Shown here: positions 9,411 to 20,404 of the stretch, piece by piece | Layout: every line of letters begins with the position of its first letter | Position numbering within the stretch: position 1 is the stretch's first letter | Assembly (NCBI GenBank): GCA_964561495.1 | Contig: CAZLPW010000002.1 | Location: 36,573 to 100,572 of the forward strand | Reading direction: 5' to 3' | Source of the DNA: CAZLPW01 sp964561495 | GTDB taxonomy: Bacteria > Fidelibacterota > Marinisomatia > Marinisomatales > UBA1611 | Length of the DNA stretch: 64,000 nt | The notes under the pieces: model-generated | The model's database searches: none | The model's input: only the letters and a program-made list of their open reading frames with translations | What the model was told of the DNA's origin: nothing | Made by a program: the position numbers and the translations under genes

Positions 9411-10212
9411 AAACAATTAACGAATCAGTCTCTGATTTAAAAAGCCCCCCCCAATCATTTAAAAAAAATGTTGCATAGTATTTCCCAGTCGGATTTTCAT
9501 TACCTATTGTTACTAATCGGGAGAAAATTCCATCATTTGCTATTTCATCCCATAATGAAATATTTTCATCACTTTTATTGCCATCATCATAAAGATATAT
9601 CGGCTCACCATTATTTGCATATGATCCATCAGGCTTTTGAAAAAAAAGATAGCAACTTCTAATATCATCTAATCCATTCGGGTCAAAAACATTTACAAAG
9701 ATACTATCTATAGCATAATAATTAGGCTGGCTAGGTTGCAACATGGAATCTGGAAAAACTATTGATAAAATTCTAGGCATAAGATTTCCAATTTCAAATG
9801 AATCTGATTGAATAATACTTTCACCTAAATCAGTTAATATATAATCAATAAACACCTGACCTGAGTCATTTCCGATTACATTATTAATTAAACCTGTAGA
9901 ATCATTTTCTACTTTTAAAGAATACATTTTATCATCAATTATTATATCTCCATCTAAACCATTATCATTTAACAATAATGAATCTGGTATATTTTCATCA
10001 TTAGTTCCATACCATAATACTTTAGCTAAGATATTAGCAGTGTTTTGATGATCAGGATCAATAGTCATAGAAAAATATAACTCACCAACGTCTTGATGAA
10101 ATGTAAACTGAGTATCTAAAATTTTATTTGATTCAGTTGGGTCATTTTTTTCAGAACATGACCACATTATCAATCCTATTGAAATCAAAAAAATTGTTGC
10201 CCGAATTCTCAT
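9403..10212 (-). CDS. Unknown lipoprotein with Ig-like repeats
   Basis: About 269 residues starting MRIRATIFLISIGLIMWSC, a clear lipoprotein signal with lipobox ending in Cys. The mature part is acidic and beta-rich, with two similar segments: LLNDNGLDGDIIIDDKMYSL and YLYDDGNKSDENISL...NDGIFSRLV, each resembling the 'DDG...GDE...NDGIY' pattern of bacterial Ig-like or choice-of-anchor domains. I do not recognise a specific family. An in-frame ATG exists at 10233, but the lipobox geometry favours 10212. It lies between the cyclase-like gene and the propeller gene, so a role in the outer-surface machinery is plausible but unproven. Confidence 0.65.
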   Translation of the reverse strand: MRIRATIFLISIGLIMWSCSEKNDPTESNKILDTQFTFHQDVGELYFSMTIDPDHQNTANILAKVLWYGTNDENIPDSLLLNDNGLDGDIIIDDKMYSLKVENDSTGLINNVIGNDSGQVFIDYILTDLGESIIQSDSFEIGNLMPRILSIVFPDSMLQPSQPNYYAIDSIFVNVFDPNGLDDIRSCYLFFQKPDGSYANNGEPIYLYDDGNKSDENISLWDEIANDGIFSRLVTIGNENPTGKYYATFFLNDWGGLFKSETDSLIVYD

Positions 10213-10238
10213 AAAACTATAATAGTATTCCATAAAAC

Positions 10239-11159
10239 TTACTCTAAATTATTTAAACTAATATTGTAAATATAGTCCACCATTAGTCTCCCAACCTGCC
10301 CAAGACTACTAGCACTACAGTTTTCAGGAACATCATCCATAGTATGCCAATAGTTAGTCTTATTATTTGGATATCTAAAATCAATAATATTTATTGCGGG
10401 TATACCCGCAATTTCGTAAAGAGGAACATGGTCATCATAAATCGGAATATCCAGTTTACTAACAAATGCGTTTAGATCTATTTCTCTTGCTCTCGTCCAT
10501 AACTTTCTTACTAGCTTTGGATTAAACCTGTATGAGTTTCGTTCAATCGGAATTGTCAATTGTTTATCACCAACCATGTCCAGATTAATAGCTTCATTAG
10601 GCTTTGGAAATGGTAAGTTCCTCGCAAAATAATCTGACCCTCTGCAGTATGTGCCATTTTTACCTTCAACCCCTAAATCCTCAGCATCAAAAAAAACTAT
10701 GCTAACACCAATAGGCGGTTTATTCTCTGAAAGAATTCTTGCAAGCTCAAGTAGTATAGCTACACCAGAAGCGCCATCATTTGCACCTATAATTGGTTTA
10801 TTATGATTTTTTTTATCCTTATCTCTATCTGCCCAAGGCCGGGTATCCCAATGAGCAGAAATCATTGTTTGAAATTCACTCTTTGGATTAAACCTCCCAA
10901 TTATATTTTGAGCATTATATAAAATATTATTTTTTTCCTCTTTAAAAGTAAAATCTTGGTAAATAACCGTATCGGCATAGCTTTTCATTGTTTCAATAAT
11001 CATATTTTTACAAGACTCATATCCTTCTGACCCTGGATTTCTAGGACCAAAATCACACTGCTGCAATAACAATTGATAAGCATTATTTTCTTGAAAAGTA
11101 GGAACAGTCGTTTGACATGAAATTAAAGTAAACAATATGATGGTTTTAGTAATTTTCAT
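10239..11159 (-). CDS. M28-family glutaminyl-peptide cyclotransferase-like lipoprotein
   Basis: 306 residues; the signal (MKITKTIILFTLISC) has a lipobox, so it is probably an anchored periplasmic or outer-membrane lipoprotein. The M28 zinc fold is plain: SAHWDTRPWADRD, GANDGASGVAILLELAR, VFFDAEDLG, NLDMVG and YWHTMDD supply the usual His/Asp/Glu/Asp/His positions. The HWDTRPWADRD block together with FFDAED and CRGSDYFAR matches bacterial glutaminyl cyclases (Porphyromonas type) better than aminopeptidases. Such enzymes convert N-terminal Gln of exported proteins to pyroglutamate. It follows sprA by seven bases. Cyclase rather than peptidase activity is inference from motif context. Confidence 0.82.
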   Translation of the reverse strand: MKITKTIILFTLISCQTTVPTFQENNAYQLLLQQCDFGPRNPGSEGYESCKNMIIETMKSYADTVIYQDFTFKEEKNNILYNAQNIIGRFNPKSEFQTMISAHWDTRPWADRDKDKKNHNKPIIGANDGASGVAILLELARILSENKPPIGVSIVFFDAEDLGVEGKNGTYCRGSDYFARNLPFPKPNEAINLDMVGDKQLTIPIERNSYRFNPKLVRKLWTRAREIDLNAFVSKLDIPIYDDHVPLYEIAGIPAINIIDFRYPNNKTNYWHTMDDVPENCSASSLGQVGRLMVDYIYNISLNNLE

Positions 11160-11166
11160 TAAATCA

Positions 11167-14100
11167 TTAACCTGAAATTGATAGATTTACATCAAAACCA
11201 AAATCGCGATCAATTTTTTTACCTGCTGTTCTACTATCACTCTCGCGATATTCATACCTTAAGCCCCCGCTTACCCTAGTATTAAACTGGTAAGAAACTC
11301 TTAGACCCGCCTTCCAACTTTCAGTAAAAGTACCTTCTTCAAAAGTTATTTTATCTCCAGATCTAAATTCTCTACTATCATTTAAATCAAAATTCATTGT
11401 AAAGCTCATTGTATTATTTAACACCACATCACCATAATAAGGAATAGGTAATGTAATCCCCCCTCTATGCGAATACGTACCTGTAGAAGTATAGCTATTA
11501 TCTTCTCTGAGTGTTATACCCGCTGGGGTTTCATCAAGTGTTTTGTTTCTATTATGTCTAAAAGTAACTGAAATATTCTTCTTAAGGGTCATATTTATTC
11601 CAATTAAGGGCGAAAAATTCCTACTAATTCTTGCTGACCGTTCATTCTCTTTATATTCTTCAATAAAACTATCAAAATTAAGTGGATCTATTTCCCTCGC
11701 TTGAATACTTTCAAACTGCCATGATCTATTTTCCTTACCTGAGTAGCTATGTTCTAAAGATGCATTTTTTGCTAACCAATTAATAATAGGGAGTTTTTCT
11801 AAACCGCTTATTCTAAAGCTCCAACCTGGTATTGGCGATCCTTGATCTAAATACTTTCCATAACCCAAATAATCTCTTTGAACAGAAATTTGCTCTAACC
11901 CTGAGGTAGAACGATTAGTTGAAAGATTTTGCGAGTAATTAAAATTAATTGAAATAGACCTAGTTAACTTTAATCCGCTTCTTATTGATCCATCCCGCTT
12001 GTGGTCCCAGTTCCCTTTATTAGTGCCGACCTCATCAGAATGTTTCAAACCATGTTCTGGAACCCAACCAAACTTATAACCCACGGGAACAGCACCTATG
12101 ATTTGATTCCCAGTTCGGTTTAATGTTTCGGTATAGCTTAGACTTATCGGATTGATTTTTCCAATAATTCTATGCAAAAAAGTTAATGCTTTTATATCCT
12201 TTTTTTCCTTAGACGGCTTATTTTTTTTTGATGAGTTTTGATCCCTATTTCTTGACCTAGATCTAGTCGCTTTTCTAGCCCCACCTGATTTGGAAGGCGG
12301 TTTATAAAGAAATTCGAATAATTGAACTGGGGTTAAACTAAAATTTGAGCCAAAACGTAATTGGGTACTTATATTTTGTCCTTCACGGGATAAATCATCA
12401 TTCCATCTATAGTTAGCAGAATAATTAAACGAAGGTTTAAGCCACTTCATTAAGCTAGGACTAAACGTAGTATTCAAACCTTCGGTAGTTTGAGTTACCG
12501 TCCCAGGATCAAAATCTCTTAAGGCCATCCAGGCATAACCACGATAATCATTTAATTTACTTTGAGCTGTCCAAGAATATTTTGATGACAAACTACTAGT
12601 AAATTTGTAATCGAGGTTTAATGCTCTATCTAAACCAAAGTTATAACTATCTGGTGATCTAGTACCTGTTCTTGTTTTATTCCAATTTAATTTTTCACTA
12701 ATATTAAAAGATGTCCTAAATGCTGCTGGCGCATAATATAACTGAAAATCACTTAATGAGTTCGTGAATGATGGCCAATCTTTTGTCCATGAAAATGGTT
12801 TAATATAATTATCTCTACCTAGTGGAATATTATAAGAAAGTTTTCCTGTATAAGTCTCTGAATGTTTTTGGAGATATGTTATATCAGAAGAATTTGATCG
12901 TGATGCACTAAAGCTTAACTGTACATTATCAATCGTATATTTAATTAACTTATTATCAGACTTACCTATTTTTGATAATGATGTGCTAAGACTTATCGTC
13001 TCGCTAAGATTTAAAATTGAATCTGGGGGCGATTCTGGATTAACTAAAATATCTTCTCCTGGATAATACTTTGGCCTGCTTTGGTTGCGAGTCATTGAAG
13101 TATTGATTGGAATCGACAACCCAAGAGAGCGTGGCAAAAAACGATGTAAATCCAACCGCGCAGATACATTTAAGTTTTCAGATGTATTATTACTATTTGA
13201 TAAACGTTCTTGCAAACGATGGTAATCAGCATCCTGACGACTGTAAACAAAATTTGCAGTACCCAAGTCTGAAAGCTTTATATTAGACTGAAAACGCATT
13301 GCAATACCCTTTTCTTTTTTCACTCCACTTAATCGCAATTCATCTATCCATAATTCTCNNNNNNNNNNNNNNNAATAGGTTCCGCACCTGTATTAGTGAC
13401 ACCAACCATAAAATATTGTAGCCTGTTGAGTGCTGGTTTACCAACAATTTTAATACGTTTCCCTGTATTCTCTCCTAATTCGTTAGTATATATATATTGC
13501 CTAACATTGGACGAATCAATAATAACATCAAAATCATTTTTCCGTTTTATATTAATTGTATCTTGTTTTAAAGTTGTTAACCAATCTAAATCAATTTCAA
13601 AACTATTACGTTTCTCATCTTCATCCCAGCCTGAATAGATTGGATTTGTTACCTCGTAGTAATCATTACCAAGACCAAAACGCAAAAATACTTCAACATC
13701 AGTTTCTAACGATGTAATCCAAGGACTATCACCATGAACATACATTTTCATATAATCATAAGTCATAAAACTTTTCTTCTGGTTATCATTTAATGTATAT
13801 AAGGTTTTTTGTGTAATCCCAGTATGTTTTGGGGGTAATTCTTCAAACTTCAAAACCAAAGACTGCTCCTTTGATCTAATATCATTAAGCTGATCATACT
13901 CACCTTTAACACCTTTTGGTGGAATATAATCTGAATTGTCCTCAGTGTTAATTACAGCAACTTTGAAGGATGGCTCTAGATTTTCAAAAAGCAAAGAATC
14001 TTCACCTACAATCCCCATTTCTTGCCATTCATTGCCCACAACCTCCATTTTAGCAACCTCTAAAAACCCAGGTATTGAATCAAATCCAGAAATAGATAGT

Positions 14101-17100
14101 CTAACATACCGAATTTCATTCCACTCAATATTTTTTACTTTTTTAAAATCCGTAAGCGGAATTCTAAATAGTCTCCAACCTGTAGGCTGATTATTTTTGA
14201 TAGTTTGCCCTGCACGATAGGTTGTATCCGTTAGCTCAAAATTAACTGTAAAATAATCATTTGTTTTATCTAAGAATGTAGATCGGTCAAGGTCTTCCGT
14301 ATCAGGATATTTACCACCCTCTTGAATTCTGCTGCCTGTCCCATTCCCTTCGGTTCCATTTACTTGAGAATAATCATCACTCCCTTGTTGGTAATCCCAA
14401 TTATCACCATTAGGGTCTTCTGGGTTTTCAACTTTAACATTAATTAAAATAGAATTATTTTGAGCTAAATAATCTAAATAAGTAGATCCAAGAACATCCA
14501 GACAACTACCCCATCCGTCTTCATAGTCATCATCACACCCATCAATTCCTGTATCCTCGTCATCTTCAAGAAAACCATTCCCAAGGGTGAGTCCTGCGGA
14601 AGGGATATCTTCTGTATTTAATTTTCCATTCCCATCCATATCCTCACTGATTTTACCTAAATCAATAGATAAGTTTCCCTCTTCTCCTCTTAACCATATT
14701 TCAAAAAACTTACTTTGTGTTTGATCATAGTCTCCAGAATATAAAGCAGTAGTTACACCAACCCAGATTGAATCCTTCTCAATATTTGACTGGTGTGGTT
14801 TTGATTTATAACGCATTATAAGAACATCTGTTGTTTCATTTCCTGCTCTTATTGAAGTTGATTGATTTGGCCAGATTTCGTTTGTCCTGTATGGGATATA
14901 AGGATTATACCAGTTCAGCTTTCCTCTGTAACGTTGGTTCCTTTCATTCTGAAATGACTCTAAATAATTATCATAAATAAGTGGAGCTGAAGACTCTTTC
15001 CAAAACCTTCTTTGAATTGAAGGAGAAGTTGTTCTTTTTGCCCCTTCAAAATCATCTATAAAAGCCACACCGTTTGGATCTCCCGTTTCTGGACTATTTA
15101 ATGAATTTGGATTTGGCAATACTTGTGCAATTTCTCCTTCTATAGCAATGGATGATAATTTTTCTGCTTCAATAAGCGGGAGCTTATCTAAACTCCTCGT
15201 TAGGCCATCTAAATCCCATTGATATCTACCATTAATATCCCAAATAAAATTTCTTGTTGGCTCATATCCCACCTCCACCTTTTTGTTCATAATTGACTGA
15301 TTAAAATATAACGCGGTAGCACCGATAAAAGAGTTCTTTTGATTAAAATCCATTTGTGCTCTCGTTCCAAGAATAGTTTTTTTATCAAAAGAAACCATTT
15401 CACGTTTGTCAAATTTTATATTTAGTTTGGCATTTGGATCGCTTGAAGCATCTCCTATCATCACAAGTGTGCCAGTAAAATAATCTATTTGGTAATCTAT
15501 TCCTCTTTTTAAGATAACACCGTTCTTGGTTACTTCTTCACTCCCTTCAACTAACATAAAACCTAAATTAATAGTAGAGCTTTGGTTTGTATACTTTGCC
15601 TCGATCATCCAGCGATGATCTCCATTAGTAATTGAAGAAACAGTGGATTTATATATAGCACCACTGCCAAGTTGATCCTGCAAAAATTCTGATGAATTTC
15701 CACCATCTATAGAGTCCAAAACTGCAAACGGATGTAACCAAGGGAACATTAGTTCTCCATCAATCATATTGACAATATTTGTTACTTCTTTATCTATAAT
15801 CTCATCATAATTCCTTGAACCATTTTCATCAATGCTATCTAGTCCAAATAATGTAATGTAGGGCAAGCTTGTTGCCTGATCGCGTTCAGTCACTGGAGTT
15901 GCATTTTTATTATATATCTGAACTTCAAAACCCTCAGGATTTATTTTTGTAGTGCCCAAATAATAGACATTCTTAAACATTAAAGGCCATGTAGGATGAT
16001 TTGGGTGACTATTTCGTGGTTTCAGCATCATCAATGATAAATTAGTTCCCAAAGAATCAGGACCATTACCCACAACAAGAACAGTGTCTCCTGTATATCT
16101 ATCAGCTAGAACAAATGTACAACCTAAAATATCTTGAGAGACATGATCTCTAATACGAATAAACCCTAAATCCTGACTCAAATAATAATTTGTTCCCTGT
16201 TCTAATAAGAGGAAGCTCCCCTCTTCATTATCATCAATATAGGTTGTATCTGTTGGATTTAGCGGATTTACATATGCAGTACCTGTCATCGCACTAGCAT
16301 CATTTACATTAATTGATTTATAAAGTTCAAAGTTTTTTATAACCATATTGCCTATTAAGTGCAATCCATCTTTTAATGGATAAAATGGAGGAATATTAAT
16401 TATTTGATTATTTACACCATTTCTAAACCATTCATGTATAAAGAAATATCTATTTTTTATCCAATCCACATCTCTAATCTGTTGTGTATTAGACTGTCCA
16501 CCACCCTCCCATTCAGATTGCTCTTTTTTAGTTTGCTCTATCGACGCAATTGCAGTGACATCTACAGGACCTAATTTTGACACTGATTTAACTCCAAAAA
16601 GTCCCTGATTTTTTCCTGAAAAAGTAACATACTTTGTTGAAGGTAATGATAAAGAAATATTTCCAGCCTCTACCTTTTGGACAATATCATCTTCTTGCCC
16701 TTCATAAGAAATCCGAATATTATTTTCCCAATCAAAATCACGCTCTGAATCTTGATCCATACTGACAGTGATCCGATCTCCTATTTTCCCTTGTATATTT
16801 AGATTTTGTTTTTGATCAAATTCCAGATGTGTATTTTGTGTTTGACTAAGTGTAGATCTAACAAGCTCTTGCTCCTGAAAAACCATTTTCCCATTAATAT
16901 TTACATTGCCACTTACTCTTAAAGAAGCTCTACCAAGATTTCCCATATCAACGCCAACTACCTCTAGCATCTGACCTCTTCTTTTGCTAGTGTCTTTAGA
17001 TTTTTTTTGCATTATTTCAATAAATTTTTTATGCCAGTTCCGCTTTTGCAATGTTTTTAAATACCAATCTACAGTTGTAGTAAATGGTAAAAATGAATAA

Positions 17101-17426
17101 TTATCTAGGGTTTTTTTTATCGTTATTTGAGACCAATCCCAAGAAACCTGGATAATTTGCTCTTGTTTTTTATAAGGAAAAGTAATTAGCCCAATTGGTC
17201 TTTTTAGAGAGTCTATTGGTTGAACTAATGTTTTTTTTGATGATGGGAATGGGTCTGTAAGAATATTAGAGTCTTGGTAATAAGAATTTGAAGGCAGATT
17301 AAACAAATCATTGGAGTAAAATTTCTCGAAGCTCTGGCTATATAGCGCTGTAAGGACAAAGACCACCGTTGGACATGATTTCTTAATCTGTCTTAAAAAA
17401 AATATTTTTTGTTTATCGAGTTTCAA
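11167..17426 (-). CDS. sprA: SprA (T9SS outer-membrane translocon), interrupted by an assembly gap
   Basis: Two pieces separated by 15 Ns (13359-13373) form one protein of about 2,080 residues. The first part starts at a TTG, has a signal peptide leaving QSFEKFYSN, and carries typical SprA segments such as GKNQGLFGVKSVSKLGPVDV and FIDDFEGAKRTTSPS. After the gap the correct frame is ELWIDELRLSG, the block that continues SprA homologues, and it runs on as barrel strands to base 11167. The literal N-length puts a false stop at 13344, so the true gap is not 15 bases. SprA forms the giant outer-membrane channel of the type IX secretion system. It heads a run of export genes, 46 bases after rdgB. 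Confidence 0.9.
13359..13373. other. Assembly gap (15 N) inside sprA
   Basis: Fifteen ambiguous bases. The coding frames on either side do not join at this length, so the number is a placeholder or estimate, not the true distance. Confidence 0.95.
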
Positions 17427-17472
17427 TAATCAGCTTTTATTAATCTGATAACGTTTTGCTATATAATATCCT

Positions 17473-18075
17473 TTACTTTATGTTTTGTTTAATAATGTCT
17501 TTCATTTTTCTCAAAGCAATAGCTCTGTGACTAATTTCATTTTTTTTACTTGGACTGATTTCTGCTAGAGTTTGACCTAAGCCATTTACAAGAAAAACAG
17601 GATCATACCCAAAACCATTTGACCCTTTTTGTTCAGTCGCAATCATTCCAGTAAGAACACCATCCGTTGATAATTCAGTACTTGATGTTACAAAACTAAT
17701 TACAGTTTTAAACCTTGCGGATCTTTTTCCAAAAGGCACATCTTTTAAATCATCTAATATTTTTTTCACATTTTCTTCATAGGATACATTTTCACCCGCA
17801 TAACGCGATGAAAAAACACCAGGCGCACCATTTAAAGCATCTACTTCCAAACCTGTGTCATCTGCTAATGAAGCCAATCCAGTCATATTAAATACAGTTC
17901 TAGCTTTAATAAAAGAATTTTCAAGCAAAGTAATCCCCGTTTCCTGAATTTCACCAATCTCAGGAAATTGGTTTAACGTAAGTAAATCTAAACCTAAGTC
18001 ACTTAAAACATTATTCATTTCAGCTTGCTTATCCAAATTATTGGTAGCCAAAACGATTTTATGCCGATTAGACAT
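17473..18075 (-). CDS. rdgB: Non-canonical purine NTP pyrophosphatase (RdgB/HAM1)
   Basis: About 200 residues. RdgB/Ham1 hallmarks are visible: KIVLATNNLDKQAEM at the N-terminus (the nucleotide-binding T/SxN..K loop), SLADDTGLEVDALNGAPGVFSSRYAG, and GFGYDPVFLV with SHRAIALRKM at the end. It hydrolyses dITP, XTP and ITP to monophosphates, cleaning the nucleotide pool in the cytoplasm. An upstream in-frame start exists at 18132, but ATG 18075 is preceded by AAGGGG at good spacing and fits the family's N-terminus. First gene of the minus-strand run that continues with sprA. Confidence 0.95.
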   Translation of the reverse strand: MSNRHKIVLATNNLDKQAEMNNVLSDLGLDLLTLNQFPEIGEIQETGITLLENSFIKARTVFNMTGLASLADDTGLEVDALNGAPGVFSSRYAGENVSYEENVKKILDDLKDVPFGKRSARFKTVISFVTSSTELSTDGVLTGMIATEQKGSNGFGYDPVFLVNGLGQTLAEISPSKKNEISHRAIALRKMKDIIKQNIK

Positions 18076-18253
18076 TATTTTCCCCTTACCAAAAATGTCG
18101 GCAAACATATAAGAATTTTGCTTGCAATACAAGAAATATGTGTTTGTGTAATTTTTTGTCTAAAAAAGGAAACTTATTATAATTCTTTTGATTTGGAGAT
18201 TCGCATCTATTAAGTTCCGCGCGCAAATTTATACTAAGGAAAATATTAATTGT

Positions 18254-18326
<73 letters not shown>

Positions 18327-18389
18327 CCTTCTCTTAATCATGGTTTGTTTTGAGTGTTTTTAAAAGTTTGAAAAATCAAATTGTATTCT

Positions 18390-19013
18390 TTAATAGGAAC
18401 ACTCAATCTTTGATCCAGACAAATCCCAGCATAACTTAGAAATTAGAATTCCTGATCTGAATACTCCTTCTGAATATATTTTACCGTTATTATGCCATTC
18501 CGTCCACAACCCAATAGGCAGTCCTGACTCCCAATTTTCCTCACCTTTTTTGTTCCCATTTTGATACCAATATATACTCAATCCATCTTTATCATCATTT
18601 ATATAATTTATCTCACATCGCTTATTCCCATTTTGATACCATCCTGATAATAAGCCGTTTTTTTTCCCCTCTTTAAAATTCACTTCTTCTTTTTTTTGTC
18701 CATTTGAAAACCAATAAACACATAGGCCATTTTTTAAATCATTATTATAAAATTCTTCTTTTTCTAGTTTACCTGATTTATCCCAACCCCTCAAAAGCCC
18801 GTTTTTTTCTTTTTTATTAAAATTTATTTCAATTTTCTTTTGACCATTTGAATAATACTCTTCTTTTTTAACTAAGTTAATTTTATTTCTTATAACTCTA
18901 TAATATTTAATATTATTTACAGTTCCATTATTATCAATAGCTACCTTTGGGATCAGATGTTGTGACCAGCTTAAGGAGTTAATTAAAAAAATCATTATTA
19001 TAAAATTTTTCAT
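18390..19013 (-). CDS. Secreted MORN-repeat (YwqK-type) protein
   Basis: 207 residues with a signal peptide (MKNFIIMIFLINSLSWS then Gln). At least five degenerate MORN-variant repeats of about 22 residues follow, each of the form YYSNGQKK-EINF-KNGLLRGW: YYSNGQKK, WDKSGKLE, YWFSNGQKK, WYQNGNKR, YWYQNGNKK and WHNNGKIY. Such proteins are often labelled YwqK-family antitoxin because of one Bacillus member, but exported versions like this have no assigned role. It stands alone between tRNA-Phe and a divergent plus-strand operon. Confidence 0.8.
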   Translation of the reverse strand: MKNFIIMIFLINSLSWSQHLIPKVAIDNNGTVNNIKYYRVIRNKINLVKKEEYYSNGQKKIEINFNKKEKNGLLRGWDKSGKLEKEEFYNNDLKNGLCVYWFSNGQKKEEVNFKEGKKNGLLSGWYQNGNKRCEINYINDDKDGLSIYWYQNGNKKGEENWESGLPIGLWTEWHNNGKIYSEGVFRSGILISKLCWDLSGSKIECSY

Positions 19014-19151
19014 TTGGTTTTTAATTAAAATTAATATGGTCCCTAATTACAGCAAAAATCAAATCACAACATAAAAAAAAATTAATTAATCTGTAAAACA
19101 AATATTAATTAAAATTTCATAAATTTGCAGATACAGGTCAGGAATAAAACA

Positions 19152-19964
19152 ATGAATAAGCCAATGTTTTCAAACCCGCTTGAAACATATCCAGGAATCA
19201 CAATAGATGACCTCAATAAATATCTGCCTGCAATTCTTACAGCAGAAGATATCGCAATGACTAAAGAAAATATGCAAGAGGGTCTGTTTTTTGCAAACTG
19301 TATAGACGGTTTAAAAAATATTCCTGATCAGTCTATTGATCTTTGCATCGTAGATCCATCCGCAAATATTTGGAACAATATTGATAAAAATAAACAGCAA
19401 AAGACTCTACAGGAATATTATAAATGGAATACACATTGGATCGATGAGATTTTCAGAGTATTAAAAAATACGGGGGCAGTTTATTTGCTGACTGATTGGC
19501 ATTATTCAGGTATGTACCATAGCCTTTTAAGTGAAAGATTTAAGGTTCAAACTCGTATAACATGGCAAAACAAAAACCAAAAGAAGAATAATGATAACCC
19601 TACTTGGTCTGAAAAATCATCAGACATATGGTTCGCTACCAAATCAAATGATTTTTTATTCAATCAAAAAGCAATTAGTGTAAAACTAGATAGGGAAGAG
19701 TTATTAGAAAAACCTGTTGACTCCAATATTTGGGTAGATATCCCAAAATTAATAGATGAAAATTCAAGGAAACCAATAGAAATTTTTATTAAAATTATTA
19801 GGGCGAGTAGTTTTAAACTGAATTGGATCTTAGATCCTTTCATGGCTACTGGTGATATTGGATTAGCATCCAAAATTTCTGGACGGCGCTTTATTGGGTT
19901 CGAATCAGATAAAGATCGTTTGCTTTTAGCAATGAAACGAATTGATCAACAAAAACTAATATGA
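19152..19964 (+). CDS. Beta-class DNA methyltransferase-like protein with degenerate catalytic motif
   Basis: About 270 residues in the motif order of beta-class N4/N6 DNA methyltransferases: motif IV first (VDPSAN, residues 67-72), motif I late (ILDPFMATGDIGLA) and RRFIGFESD as motif II. The catalytic DPPY/SPPY is DPSA here, with the second Pro and the aromatic residue lost, and the glycine-rich FxGxG reads FMATG. It may bind DNA or S-adenosylmethionine without methylating, or have changed activity. ATG 19152 is preceded by AGGAAT at suitable spacing; a start at 19125 is possible. No restriction gene is adjacent. Its stop overlaps yqeY by four bases, so it leads the primase operon. Confidence 0.8.
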   Translation: MNKPMFSNPLETYPGITIDDLNKYLPAILTAEDIAMTKENMQEGLFFANCIDGLKNIPDQSIDLCIVDPSANIWNNIDKNKQQKTLQEYYKWNTHWIDEIFRVLKNTGAVYLLTDWHYSGMYHSLLSERFKVQTRITWQNKNQKKNNDNPTWSEKSSDIWFATKSNDFLFNQKAISVKLDREELLEKPVDSNIWVDIPKLIDENSRKPIEIFIKIIRASSFKLNWILDPFMATGDIGLASKISGRRFIGFESDKDRLLLAMKRIDQQKLI

Positions 19965-20404
19965 ATTTTATTAATAAAATAAAAACTGATATGTATTCAG
20001 CAATGAAAAATGGGGAACAATATAAATCAACCATCCTCCGATCAGCATTAGCAAAATTAAAAGATGCAGAAATCAATAATAAAAAACCAATATCAGATAA
20101 GCAAAGCATATCGATTATCAAAACGATGATTAAACAACGAAAGGAATCTTTTAATTTATACCGACAAGGCAACCGAGAAGATCTAGCAAATATTGAAAAA
20201 AAAGAATATCAATTACTTGAATTATATATTCCTGAAATAATGAGCGAAAATGAAATTAAAGACATTGTTTTAAAAGCAATAAAAGATAGCAATGCAACAA
20301 AAATTAATGAAATGGGAAAAGTCATGAGTCTAGTTATGAAGATTGGAGGGGATCAGATTGATGGAAAAATTGCAAATAAATTTGTTCAGGAATTACTTTC
20401 ATAG
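19961..20404 (+). CDS. yqeY: GatB/YqeY domain protein
   Basis: 147 residues, the normal length for stand-alone YqeY (PF09424). Typical features are the N-terminal DMYSAMKNGEQYKSTILRSALAKLKDAEINN, the central IKQRKESFNLYRQGNREDLANIEKKE and the C-terminal GKVMSLVMKI. The domain is related to the tail of GatB amidotransferase and may bind tRNA, but the function of the free protein is unsettled. A yqeY next to dnaG is common across bacteria. Start ATG lies within the methyltransferase stop (ATGA). Confidence 0.93.
   Translation: MNFINKIKTDMYSAMKNGEQYKSTILRSALAKLKDAEINNKKPISDKQSISIIKTMIKQRKESFNLYRQGNREDLANIEKKEYQLLELYIPEIMSENEIKDIVLKAIKDSNATKINEMGKVMSLVMKIGGDQIDGKIANKFVQELLS

Noticed and set aside
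18340..18389. Terminator between tRNA-Phe and the MORN gene
   Set aside because: A/T-rich stretch with only a weak short stem; not convincing.
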